Notes: generated by a model from the sequence alone, not told the origin. Counted from the stretch's first letter, positions 7,077-14,768 are shown. The stretch: 16,348 bases of DNA from an uncultured Erysipelotrichaceae bacterium (GCA_902795875.1 CADBND010000085.1:1-16348); one strand, 5' to 3'. Numbers and translations are program-made.

Positions 7077-7967
7077 TTATTCGACCGCTTTTCTTACTAC
7101 TCCCTGCGATTCATCAAGTTTTCTCTTAGCCGTTTCCAAATCAACACCCAGCAGGATCATGACAATCGCTTCCTTACAATGGTTGCCCGTTATGTTCAAA
7201 GTTTTGTCAGCCGTTTCGTAGTCACAATCGGTTGCAGCCATAACAATTTGTCTACATCTTTCCACTAACTTTCCATTAGTAGCCATGACATCAACCATTA
7301 AGTTCTTGTATACCTTGCCCGTTCTGATCATCGTTGCTGTTGACAGCATATTGATGATGACTTTCTGGGAAGTTCCTGATTTCAGCCTTGTTGATCCTGT
7401 CAGAATTTCCGGACCTGCAGACATTTCAATTGGGTAATCGACCAAAGCGCCGATCTCAGTATTCAAGTTGCAGCAAACGCAAGCCGTCTTGGCACCGATT
7501 TGCTTTGCATACTCAATGCCACCGATGACATATGGTGTTCTGCCAGAAGCCGCGATACCTACCAATAAATCATTTTTTGAAAAATTATTGTCTTTTAGAT
7601 CCTTTACGCACAAATCCTTGCGGTCTTCGGCGCCTTCGACAGCCTTTACGATCGCTCCATAACCGCCAGCGATTAAGCCAAGGAATTCTGTTGTACAACT
7701 GAAGGTCGGACCGCATTCAACCGCATCGATGATCCCTGTCCTTCCTGAAGTACCAGCTCCTACATAGACGATACGTCCTTTGTTCTGCAAAGTAGCTGTC
7801 ATTGCCTCTACGACTTTTTCGATCTGGAGCAAAGCTTTCTTTACTCCTGCTACGACATTCAGATCCTCTTCATTCATGATCTGCAGAATCTCCATCGTTG
7901 ATAAGAGATCCAGATTAGATGTTCTTTCGTTTCTCTGTTCAGTTCCTAAATTTTTAATATTTACCAT
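7077..7967 (-). CDS. murQ: N-acetylmuramic acid 6-phosphate etherase
   Basis: MurQ cleaves the D-lactyl ether of MurNAc-6-phosphate in the cytosol, giving GlcNAc-6-phosphate and D-lactate. The protein is 296 residues, normal for the family. Visible signatures are LGTEQRN, the SIS-domain phosphosugar loop VGAGTSGRTGIIDAVECGPTF carrying the catalytic Glu in AVEC, AVEGAED with the second conserved Glu, GIAASGRTPYV, ILTGSTRLKSGTSQK and NLMVDVMATN. The upstream reading frame ends in TGATG, so translation is coupled. Two consecutive ATGs exist; the second (7967) is seven bases from AGGAGG (7975-7980), whereas the first (7970) is only four. It is the last gene of the operon, followed by a terminator. 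Confidence 0.95.
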   Translation of the reverse strand: MVNIKNLGTEQRNERTSNLDLLSTMEILQIMNEEDLNVVAGVKKALLQIEKVVEAMTATLQNKGRIVYVGAGTSGRTGIIDAVECGPTFSCTTEFLGLIAGGYGAIVKAVEGAEDRKDLCVKDLKDNNFSKNDLLVGIAASGRTPYVIGGIEYAKQIGAKTACVCCNLNTEIGALVDYPIEMSAGPEILTGSTRLKSGTSQKVIINMLSTATMIRTGKVYKNLMVDVMATNGKLVERCRQIVMAATDCDYETADKTLNITGNHCKEAIVMILLGVDLETAKRKLDESQGVVRKAVE

Positions 7968-8413
7968 CATTTATCCTCCTCGTGGTTTTTAATATATGTT
8001 GTTGTCAGCTCAATGTTATCAAGTATCTTTCTCTCGATAACTTTTCTTGTGAAGCTGCGTTTCAGGTTTCCTAGATAATTGCCTACCGTTTCTTCCTTGT
8101 AGTTGTTGTCTTCAAAATAAGTCACATAGTAACGATCATCAACGGTACTGAAGTCATAATAATATAAGCACTTAGTTTCTGCCGTCTCATAAGAAACCTG
8201 AAAAAATTTATTTTCAATCAATGGGCCGATATGCATTCTAATTGGAACTTCCTTCTTTTTATACTGGATCATTTTCACATAATCATACCCATCAATGAGA
8301 TCTTTCAATTTCAGATCCTTGCCCGTGGACTTCTTGATATCAGCCAAACTTCGACTGTACAGATGTTTGAAATAAGCCTTTGGGTTAACGTCGATTTCAG
8401 TGGTTACTTTCAT
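7967..8413 (-). CDS. DUF3284 family protein, PTS-associated
   Basis: A 148-residue cytosolic protein. It begins MKVTTEIDVNPKAYFKHLYS and has the DUF3284 pattern: a START-like small domain with LKDLIDGYDYVKMIQYKKKE, FFQVSYET and YYYDFS. DUF3284 proteins are small Bacillota proteins commonly found beside PTS sugar transport and utilisation genes; their role is not known. The ATG at 8413 is chosen because GAGGAA precedes it at a good distance. A longer frame from a TTG at 8428 would use part of that site as coding sequence. It overlaps the end of mupG by 17 bases and the murQ start by one, a tight operon arrangement. Family call is from sequence pattern and context. Confidence 0.75.
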   Translation of the reverse strand: MKVTTEIDVNPKAYFKHLYSRSLADIKKSTGKDLKLKDLIDGYDYVKMIQYKKKEVPIRMHIGPLIENKFFQVSYETAETKCLYYYDFSTVDDRYYVTYFEDNNYKEETVGNYLGNLKRSFTRKVIERKILDNIELTTTYIKNHEEDK

Positions 8414-9611
8414 CGTTTTGTTCCTCAAATATGTATTCGATGCCGTCTCTGAAGTAAAGCAGCTTATACAGATCGTTTTCGTCGTTTATATGAGCAACGA
8501 CATTGACCCTGTCGTCCTGATCGTGATCCTCCAGCATGACTTCCATCTCTCCAGAATATCGTTTGTACAGACTGTTATCGATTGTGACATCCCCTGTTTT
8601 TCTGATGACCATGTTGTTGGGCTTCACATCTTTGGCAAATTCCGCCATCTCTCTGGATGATTGTGAGCGCAGATTAGCGATCGGGGAATCATAACGGAAG
8701 AGATGTTTTCCCAGAACGATATCTTTCTCTTCCTGTGACACGTTGTCATAGAAGGTAATCCCGATCCTGTTTTTGCCTTTGTTTTTCTCCAGCTGTTCGA
8801 AGACCGTTTCGATCTGCTTGAATTCATCTTCGGTGAGCCATTCGTCAGCCATCATGAACGCCTTCAGATCATGATTCATGATCAAATCCGTCAAAACATT
8901 TCTGATGCTCATGTGCCTGTGTTTTTCCAAAGTACACAACCCCTCATGAAGCGGCCCGCGGGGACTGGTATGAGATGGAACACAGTAATAGACAGGGATA
9001 TCGTATCGGGCAAAAAAAGCATCCTGTCTTACTGCAAAAATATCATCGATCCCGCTTTCGTTTCTGATGTAGTAATTATGACAGGCTCTGATCTTGATGT
9101 TTGGATCGATACGTTTGAACAGGTCAATAATCGCTTCCGTTTCTTTTTCATCATATATCGAGGCGTTGATCACGAAACCTTGCAAATTAAACTCTTTATA
9201 CAAGCGTCTCACCTGCTTTTCATCATAACCGTAATCCAGCCGAATAAAGTCTGGGCTTCTGTCTTTGATCACTTTAATCGCCCTTTCATCTTCGAAGATT
9301 TTTCCAATGAAAGGTCCCCCAAGATCGACCGTCAGTTCCATATGATGCCGCCTTGTTTCTTCAGCAATCATTTCATAAGCAGCCAATTGCTCAGTCAAAC
9401 TGTATTCCGGAAGATGCAGAGTCGTAAAGATCTCATTGAAACCATACTCAGCCGCCAGACTAATTGTTTCGATGATCTTATTTCTGTACTCAGAATTCAT
9501 ATGATGAGGATACACGGCAACACATTTAATCATTTTATACTCATCCTGAGAAGGATAATCGCGTCTGCGAAATGCAGCATTCTGACTACGGGCACAACAT
9601 TTTATGCCCAT
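8397..9611 (-). CDS. mupG: MupG-type 6-phospho-N-acetylmuramidase (DUF871 family)
   Basis: Staphylococcus aureus MupG hydrolyses MurNAc-6-phosphate-GlcNAc in the cytosol to MurNAc-6-phosphate and GlcNAc. This protein shows the family layout: a TIM barrel from about residue 28 (VAVYPHH, GFNEIFTTLHLPE, ELTVDLGGPF, IRLDYGY, RACHNYYIR) and a C-terminal cyclophilin-like domain from about 295 (RIGITFYDNV to the end). The position between the PTS and MurQ supports the function. The start is uncertain. At 9611, AGGA lies eight bases upstream and gives 404 residues, but the first 26 are not family-like. An ATG at 9533 (378 residues, starting MIKCVAVYP) matches the usual N-terminus better but has a more distant AGGA. 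Confidence 0.88.
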   Translation of the reverse strand: MGIKCCARSQNAAFRRRDYPSQDEYKMIKCVAVYPHHMNSEYRNKIIETISLAAEYGFNEIFTTLHLPEYSLTEQLAAYEMIAEETRRHHMELTVDLGGPFIGKIFEDERAIKVIKDRSPDFIRLDYGYDEKQVRRLYKEFNLQGFVINASIYDEKETEAIIDLFKRIDPNIKIRACHNYYIRNESGIDDIFAVRQDAFFARYDIPVYYCVPSHTSPRGPLHEGLCTLEKHRHMSIRNVLTDLIMNHDLKAFMMADEWLTEDEFKQIETVFEQLEKNKGKNRIGITFYDNVSQEEKDIVLGKHLFRYDSPIANLRSQSSREMAEFAKDVKPNNMVIRKTGDVTIDNSLYKRYSGEMEVMLEDHDQDDRVNVVAHINDENDLYKLLYFRDGIEYIFEEQNDESNH

Positions 9612-9629
9612 ATCCTTCTTCCTTTCTTC

Positions 9630-10418
9630 CTAAATGTTCCTTCTTGTGCCAGTCAATTCATCTCTGGCAATCGTCATATCCAAATTATCATACACGGCTT
9701 TAGTTGCTTTCAACAACGGCTGTTCTTTTGGGTTAGAATTCTCATCATAATGTTGGACACATAAGACGATCGCCGATCCCAACAGACCTGAATATACCCG
9801 ATGCAACTTACCATACTGTCCCATACAGCAATGAAAAAAAGGAATATTCATCTGTTCACTTAATACCGTCGTCGTTCTGATTACTTCATTGAGCTGCCGT
9901 TCATTTTTGGCCGTTACAGCTATCTTCACCATGTCAGCACCTCTTTTCTCAAGTTCTTTCAGATGCCGGAGTGTTTCATCTTGATTCAGGAATCGGAAAG
10001 TATGCGACGATAACATCACTTTCCCGCCTTTTTCATGAACCTGATCAATCAGCTGCTTTTGTTTTTCTATCGCTCTTTCATCATACGTGATCTCATCAGG
10101 GTTTGGATCATATATATCTGCCACAATATCCAATATGTCGGCGCCAGCCTCTAGCGACAACAATTGTCCCTGAACCAGCTGCTCATCGGTCTTATCCGGC
10201 CGGCGTGGTGTCCGATAATTGACCGAAAAAATCGGTAATTCGCCGCAATAGTTGTATAGCCGTCTCAGATCATCAACATTGTGAAATCTTTCATCCAGCT
10301 TCTCTAGATGCAGCATGAAAGCTTCTGCACCATCGTAGATGGCATTTCGAATGGTATTGATATTCCCTTCTACATCCGTCTCTCTGAGCGAACAGGTCAG
10401 AATAGGTTTATTTCTCAT
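9630..10418 (-). CDS. Type I 3-dehydroquinate dehydratase-like protein
   Basis: A 262-residue (beta/alpha)8 protein resembling AroD, the class I dehydroquinase that forms a Lys Schiff base with a ketone substrate and eliminates water. The second half keeps the key pattern: SSHTF with His139 (the general base position), GADMVKIA with Lys165 (the Schiff-base Lys, 26 residues later against 27 in the Salmonella enzyme), and MGQYGKLHR near 199-207. The first half is less canonical: the usual Glu-Arg-Asp substrate motif is replaced by MLHLEKLDE, and the TFRT strand by FSVNYRT. No shikimate gene is nearby; neighbours are an SDR (11-base overlap) and MupG. I infer a related elimination on an oxidised sugar rather than shikimate synthesis. 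Ribosome site GGAGG is eight bases from the ATG. Confidence 0.78.
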   Translation of the reverse strand: MRNKPILTCSLRETDVEGNINTIRNAIYDGAEAFMLHLEKLDERFHNVDDLRRLYNYCGELPIFSVNYRTPRRPDKTDEQLVQGQLLSLEAGADILDIVADIYDPNPDEITYDERAIEKQKQLIDQVHEKGGKVMLSSHTFRFLNQDETLRHLKELEKRGADMVKIAVTAKNERQLNEVIRTTTVLSEQMNIPFFHCCMGQYGKLHRVYSGLLGSAIVLCVQHYDENSNPKEQPLLKATKAVYDNLDMTIARDELTGTRRNI

Positions 10419-11112
10419 GTTTCAAGCCTCCGCAGCTGCGTCCGCCATCGATCAAATGTTCACTTCCCGTAATGAATCCTGCCTTATCAGAGCACAGATA
10501 CATTATGAAATCACTGATCTCGCCGACTTGAGCTGCTCTATTCAACGGTGTTGGCATCTTAGCCATTTCCGGTCTTGTCAATACAGGGCCCGGAGTAACC
10601 ATACAGCATCGAACATTGTATGGTGCACCTAACAAAGCCAGCGATCGGGTCAAGCCTTTTAGACCGGATTTTTCTGCCGCATAATCCACGGCTCCTGCAC
10701 TGCCGGTAACACCACTGATCGAGCCAACATTGATGATGACACCGCTGTTTCTCTCCATCATGTGGCCGATACAGGCTCTTGCCATATACAATGGACCCTT
10801 GAAATTCACCCCGACCCCCCAATCGATCGTATCGATCGACAGTTGTTCAAATGATACATTTTCGTGTCTGATCCTTGAGGGATTACCACCAGCGCAATTA
10901 ACTACAATATCAATATGCTGATATCTGGAGAGAATGTCCTGTACAGCTGTTTCGATCAGTTTATAGTTCGAAACATCAACGCAATAGTCGCTTCCTTCGG
11001 CAATATCAAAACCTATTGATCTTGCACCCTCAGCTGCAAAATCCTCATATAATTTCTTTCCGATGCCGGATGCCGATCCGGTTATGATTACATTCTTGTT
11101 TTTGAATCTCAT
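10408..11112 (-). CDS. Short-chain dehydrogenase/reductase in the muramic-acid operon
   Basis: A 234-residue classical SDR: TGSASGIG at 11-18, NCAG at 72-75, active Ser in NVGSISG, YAAEK with Tyr144 and Lys148, and the PGPVLTRPE loop followed by the SDKAGFITGSEHLIDGG ending typical of 3-ketoacyl/sugar SDRs. It should oxidise or reduce a hydroxyl/ketone with NAD(P); the substrate is unknown. The start is taken at the ATG at 11112, giving a standard SDR N-terminus (RFKNKNVIITG), although no ribosome site is visible. A GTG at 11133 in the same frame lies inside the loop and stem of the upstream terminator and is less likely. The gene overlaps the dehydroquinase-like gene by 11 bases, suggesting that the two proteins act together. 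Confidence 0.85.
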   Translation of the reverse strand: MRFKNKNVIITGSASGIGKKLYEDFAAEGARSIGFDIAEGSDYCVDVSNYKLIETAVQDILSRYQHIDIVVNCAGGNPSRIRHENVSFEQLSIDTIDWGVGVNFKGPLYMARACIGHMMERNSGVIINVGSISGVTGSAGAVDYAAEKSGLKGLTRSLALLGAPYNVRCCMVTPGPVLTRPEMAKMPTPLNRAAQVGEISDFIMYLCSDKAGFITGSEHLIDGGRSCGGLKHEK

Positions 11113-11115
11113 ATT

Positions 11116-11152
11116 TTTAAAAACAAGGCCCACTGTTATATGGGCCTTGTTT
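11116..11152 (-). terminator. Strong intrinsic terminator between EIIBC and the SDR gene
   Basis: AAACAAGGCCCA (11121-11132) and TGGGCCTTGTTT (11141-11152) form a perfect 12-bp stem with an 8-base loop. Read leftward it ends in a run of five T. It begins 21 bases after the EIIBC stop and finishes only a few bases before the SDR start codon. It should therefore reduce expression of the downstream five genes relative to the transporter. Confidence 0.85.
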
Positions 11153-11172
11153 TATTCAGGTTAATCGGTCGA

Positions 11173-12534
11173 TCAGTCTCTGAACGCATCCAAGGCGCTG
11201 TCTTTGACTCCAACGAAATACGTGATAACAAAAGCAGCAGCGACAGATACAGCATATGCCAGATAGTAAGCTAATGGTCTGGTGTTGACAAGACCACCAA
11301 GGATACCAGAAACATTCATCGTAATAGCACCTTGTCCAGGGAACAGACCCAGAACACAGCCGCCGACGAAAGCGCCTAAGCATGCAGTGACGTATGGACG
11401 GCCTAAAGGCAGAGATACACCGAAGATCAGCGGTTCACCAATGCCTAAGATACCGGCAGGAAGCCCGCCTAAGCACGCTTCTCTGACGCCCTGTTCCTTT
11501 TTATACTTAACCAACAGTGCAAGAGCAGCACCTACCTGACCGCCGCCAGCCAAAGAACAGCAGGAATACAAAGGAGTATAACCCAATTGTTCAATGAAAG
11601 TCGTATGAACCGGAGAAAGACCATGATGCATACCGGTCATGACTAAAGGCAGGAATAAAGCGGCGATGACACCGTAAGCAAACGGACCAATCGTATCAAG
11701 CAACCATAAGAATAAATTCGTTACAGCATCAGCAATGATACCAGCAATTGGCTGGATGATATAGATTGTTAACAGACCGACAACAGCAATGGATACAAGA
11801 GGCGGAATGTGGATCTTCAAAGCATCAGGGCATTTGCTCTTTACAGCTTTTTCAATGGTAGCGATCAGAACACCAGCAGCCAATGCAGCTAAAGTACCGC
11901 CACGGCCATTAGTGATCGTTACGCCAAACAAACCTTTTGTACCAGCCAGAGCACCGAGGTTAATGATGATACCGCCGGCGACCAGACCGAGATATGGGTT
12001 ACCGCCCATAACTTTGGCGGCACTAGCAGCAACAGCAATGTTCAGATATGAGAAGAAAGTGCTTGCCAGAACGTTTAAAGCAAACATGAAAGTCGACTCA
12101 TTCGGATTGAACATAGTCAAACTTGGATTAACGTTCCACAAAGCCTTGAAAATGTTCATGATACCAAACAGCAGACCTGCTCCAGCAAAAACCGGAATCA
12201 GCGGTGTAAATACTTTCGCGAAGATTGCGAATACACCGGTAGCTGACTTCTTGGTCATAACAGCTTCCGTATTAACGCTGAGCTTGATACCAGGCATTTT
12301 TTTGATTTCTTCACAGACAGTGTCCGCAACACCTGGACCAACAACGATCTGCGGATTGGTATCGGTGCCGACAACACGCATAACACCCTTGATGCCTTTA
12401 AGCATTTCGGAATTGACCTTGGAGCCATCCTTAACGGAAACTCTTAAACGGGTCATACAGTTCTCGACAGCTACGACATTATCTTTTCCGCCCAAGGCTT
12501 CAATAATAAGTGTAGCCAGAGATTTTTCACTCAT
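11173..12534 (-). CDS. PTS EIIBC transporter, MurP-like (glucose/sucrose superfamily)
   Basis: A 453-residue inner-membrane phosphotransferase permease that imports and phosphorylates its sugar. The EIIB domain (about 1-85) has the phosphorylated Cys26 in NCMTRLRV and the IVVGPGVADTV segment. The EIIC domain (about 105-445) has some ten hydrophobic segments and the substrate motif GIGEPLIFGVSLPLGRP. There is no EIIA domain, as in E. coli MurP and sucrose permeases, so a shared EIIA encoded elsewhere must supply phosphate. The linkage to MurQ and MupG points to MurNAc or MurNAc-GlcNAc as substrate. The ATG at 12534 is used because AGGGGAG sits seven bases before it; an upstream extension would add 18 unfamiliar residues. 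It has its own promoter, and a strong terminator follows. Confidence 0.92.
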   Translation of the reverse strand: MSEKSLATLIIEALGGKDNVVAVENCMTRLRVSVKDGSKVNSEMLKGIKGVMRVVGTDTNPQIVVGPGVADTVCEEIKKMPGIKLSVNTEAVMTKKSATGVFAIFAKVFTPLIPVFAGAGLLFGIMNIFKALWNVNPSLTMFNPNESTFMFALNVLASTFFSYLNIAVAASAAKVMGGNPYLGLVAGGIIINLGALAGTKGLFGVTITNGRGGTLAALAAGVLIATIEKAVKSKCPDALKIHIPPLVSIAVVGLLTIYIIQPIAGIIADAVTNLFLWLLDTIGPFAYGVIAALFLPLVMTGMHHGLSPVHTTFIEQLGYTPLYSCCSLAGGGQVGAALALLVKYKKEQGVREACLGGLPAGILGIGEPLIFGVSLPLGRPYVTACLGAFVGGCVLGLFPGQGAITMNVSGILGGLVNTRPLAYYLAYAVSVAAAFVITYFVGVKDSALDAFRD

Positions 12535-12643
12535 ATAATTTCTCCCCTTTCTAATATAATTATTAAATGAGTACTTCTGGCAGGTCATATGGCTTTACCG
12601 AAAACGATAGTAGTCGATCAGCCAAACTTCCTGCTTTAATTTA

Positions 12644-12672
12644 ATTATAAGAGCTATCAAACGGCTTATTAA
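12644..12672 (-). promoter_or_regulatory. Promoter of the EIIBC gene
   Basis: Read leftward: TTAATA (-35, 12667-12672), a 17-base spacer and a perfect TATAAT (-10, 12644-12649). This leaves a leader of roughly 100 bases before the ATG at 12534. Two copies of AAACGATA followed by TTA or GTA lie on either side (12680-12690 and 12602-12612) and could be regulator half-sites. Confidence 0.65.
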
Positions 12673-12697
12673 ATGTTTGAAACGATATTATATTTAA

Positions 12698-13468
12698 CTA
12701 TTCCGAAACAATATGCTTCTTTTTGAATTCGCTCGGAGAAAGACCGACTGTCTTCTTGAAAGCACGGGAAAAAGTGTAAATATTATAAAAGCCACATTCT
12801 CTGGCTATTTCTGAAATATTGTCATCATCATACAAGAGAGCGTCTTTGGCTTTTTTGATCCTTATGTCATTAATATATTCGTATGGTGACATATTATATT
12901 TTTCTTTGAACAATCGACGGAAATACACTTCTGAAATGTTTGCTGCCTTGGCGATATCAGTGATATTCAGCTTTTGATCATAGACATTTGCTTCTAAAAA
13001 TCTCTCGCCTGCTTCGATCGCCTTATAACGATTGTCGATCTTGCCATAGCCGTTTATCCTTGCTGTTAAATCATAAAGCTTGGCCAGGCCCATGAGTTCG
13101 TGAGAAGCGGAAGAAAACAGATACTGTTTTTCCATGACCTGATAAGTTTTCAGAAAAGACTGGATTTCATTGATCTCGAACACATACATTTGATCATAAA
13201 AACCGGAAGAAAGAACAAAATCAACGATAAGATTTGTCGCATCTTCTTCAGTAATGACGTCATAGTCATAATCTTTCGGTGCCATCATTACATGATGTTC
13301 ATCAATCTCGATCGTTTGGCTGGCACTTTTAAACATTGTCTTTCCACCCAGACAGAAAACAAAACCGCTGTACATACGCTTGTGGATATGCCTGATGTCG
13401 CCTTTTCTATAATGCTTGACCAGTAGTCTGGCGACTTTTTCAAACCTCAAATCTTCCAAGACTTTCAT
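12698..13468 (-). CDS. AraC family transcriptional regulator
   Basis: A 256-residue regulator. The N-terminal ~150 residues form a cupin-like sensing domain (HIHKRMYSGFVFCLGG, HHVMMAPKDYDYDV) of the kind that binds sugars or related effectors. The C-terminal AraC DNA-binding domain spans about 167-253, with both helix-turn-helix units visible: ITDIAKAANISEVYFRRLFK and ISEIARECGFYNIYTFSRAFKK, then GLSPSEFKK. It starts two bases after the preceding SDR stop and has no close ribosome site, so translation is probably coupled. It most likely activates the EIIBC promoter directly downstream. The canonical regulator of MurNAc genes is the RpiR-type MurR, so the AraC type is a departure. Confidence 0.93.
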   Translation of the reverse strand: MKVLEDLRFEKVARLLVKHYRKGDIRHIHKRMYSGFVFCLGGKTMFKSASQTIEIDEHHVMMAPKDYDYDVITEEDATNLIVDFVLSSGFYDQMYVFEINEIQSFLKTYQVMEKQYLFSSASHELMGLAKLYDLTARINGYGKIDNRYKAIEAGERFLEANVYDQKLNITDIAKAANISEVYFRRLFKEKYNMSPYEYINDIRIKKAKDALLYDDDNISEIARECGFYNIYTFSRAFKKTVGLSPSEFKKKHIVSE

Positions 13469-13470
13469 AA

Positions 13471-14178
13471 TTAAATTTTCTTTCTGCCTCCGTCAACGAC
13501 ATAATCCTCACCCGTGATAAATGAAGCTTCATCGCTGCACAAAAATACGATCAGTCTGGCACATTCTTCATAAGATCCCGATCTGTTCAGATAAGACATT
13601 TCCGGATAGCGGTCATCTGGTTCAATATTACCAGGAGAAACACTGTTGACCCTGACATTGAATTCACCGACTTCTTTAGCCAATGATCTGGTAAAGGAAG
13701 CAATCGCGCCTTTCGTCAAGGCGTAATCAGCCATATTCTTGGCTCCATATTTTGCCGTAACTGAAGAAAGGTTCACGATCCGGCCGTCTTTCTGTTTTAT
13801 CATCGCGCCGATCAGGGCTCTGGTAAAAAACAAAGTTCCATAGATGTTGCAGTCAATTTTCTTGCGCCAATGTTCACTCTTTGATTCGCTGAAAGGACCT
13901 CGGTCACAACGGAAGATTCCAGCATTATTTACAAGGATGTCGACAGCCTTGTATCTTTCCAGCATTTCATTACAGAGCGCATTAACTGCGTCCTCGTTTG
14001 CAACATCGCAGACACAGCATTCCAGCAAAGGGCTGTCAATTGCTTCTTTGACTTTTTTCAGTTCATCTTCGTCAATATCAACGGCAATCGTTTTCAATCC
14101 TTTTTCAATAAACAGTTTTGCGCAGGCTAAGCCAATGCCTCTTGCTGCACCGGTTACCAAAGCAACCTTGTTTTTCAT
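13471..14178 (-). CDS. Short-chain dehydrogenase/reductase in the regulator unit
   Basis: A 235-residue classical SDR with TGAARGIG at 9-16, NNAG at 84-87, catalytic Ser139 in NLSSV, YALTK with Tyr152 and Lys156, the SPGNI loop and the closing SDEASFITGEDYVVDGG. It belongs to the same broad group as the SDR at 10408-11112 but the two are clearly diverged, so they probably catalyse different steps or opposite directions. The start codon overlaps the acyltransferase stop by one base (TGATG), with GGAG six bases upstream. The AraC gene follows after two bases. Substrate unknown; the setting suggests an amino-sugar derivative. Confidence 0.9.
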   Translation of the reverse strand: MKNKVALVTGAARGIGLACAKLFIEKGLKTIAVDIDEDELKKVKEAIDSPLLECCVCDVANEDAVNALCNEMLERYKAVDILVNNAGIFRCDRGPFSESKSEHWRKKIDCNIYGTLFFTRALIGAMIKQKDGRIVNLSSVTAKYGAKNMADYALTKGAIASFTRSLAKEVGEFNVRVNSVSPGNIEPDDRYPEMSYLNRSGSYEECARLIVFLCSDEASFITGEDYVVDGGRKKI

Positions 14179-14768
14179 CAGATCTCCATCTCAGGAAGAT
14201 GACCTTCCGTTGCATTGTCCCGATGATGGATCGTTGCCGGATTGCCAATGACGATACTGTGATCAGGGACATCGAAATTGACAAATGTATTCGGAGCAAT
14301 CAGGACATCGTTTCCAATATGTATGTTGCCGACAACTGTCGAGTTTGTTCTAACAACGACTCTGTCGCCAAACGTCGGCGTTCCCTTTCTTTTTCCACGG
14401 ATATCCCTTCCTATCGTTACATTGTGAGTAACAAAAAACTGGTTTCCGTATTTTGCTTTACCGTTCAATACGATTTTTCCCCAATGGCCAATAATAAAGC
14501 CCTTGCCTATGCTCATGTTGTTTTCAAAATTAATACCCGTCTTTCTCTCCATTCTCTCTAAACGGAATTCATAGTACTTCTTCCAGATCGTATCCTGATT
14601 TGCCTGAGCTTTTCGATATAGCTTGGTCGTCTTCCATTCATAGCCTTTTAAATAAGATGACGGCATTTCCTTTTTATTTTTAAAAGCACATAAAAAACGA
14701 TAATCGTAATCGATCATTTCTTTGTACTTGGCATTATTAGGCAACAGATAAGCAATTCCTTTTTTCAT
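14178..14768 (-). CDS. Left-handed beta-helix acyltransferase (serine acetyltransferase-like)
   Basis: A 196-residue cytosolic protein. A helical N-terminal part (1-80, rich in Lys and Tyr) is followed by hexapeptide-repeat sequence from about 85: IGKGFIIGHWGKIVLN, NVTIG, PTFGDRVVVRTNSTVVGNIHIG and NDVLIAP, closing with FDVPDHSIVIGNPA. This pattern is shared by serine acetyltransferases and polysaccharide O-acetyltransferases. His95 (GHWG) matches the catalytic His of that group. It should transfer an acetyl or other acyl group from CoA; with no cysteine genes nearby, a sugar acceptor is more likely. The ATG at 14768 is preceded by GGAGGT at seven bases; an ATG at 14783 overlaps that site and is rejected. 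It is the first gene of the leftward operon. Confidence 0.85.
   Translation of the reverse strand: MKKGIAYLLPNNAKYKEMIDYDYRFLCAFKNKKEMPSSYLKGYEWKTTKLYRKAQANQDTIWKKYYEFRLERMERKTGINFENNMSIGKGFIIGHWGKIVLNGKAKYGNQFFVTHNVTIGRDIRGKRKGTPTFGDRVVVRTNSTVVGNIHIGNDVLIAPNTFVNFDVPDHSIVIGNPATIHHRDNATEGHLPEMEI

Noticed and set aside
8871..9764. 297-codon plus-strand frame over mupG
   Set aside because: Antisense shadow of a recognised family; no ribosome site and no domain.
11789..12538. 249-codon plus-strand frame over the EIIBC gene
   Set aside because: Ala/Pro/Thr-rich mirror of transmembrane codons; the EIIBC motifs are on the other strand.
12598..12611. Possible catabolite-response (cre) site CGAAAACGATAGTA before the EIIBC gene
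   Set aside because: It keeps the central part but fails at three conserved outer positions; it is explained equally well by the paired AAACGATA repeats.
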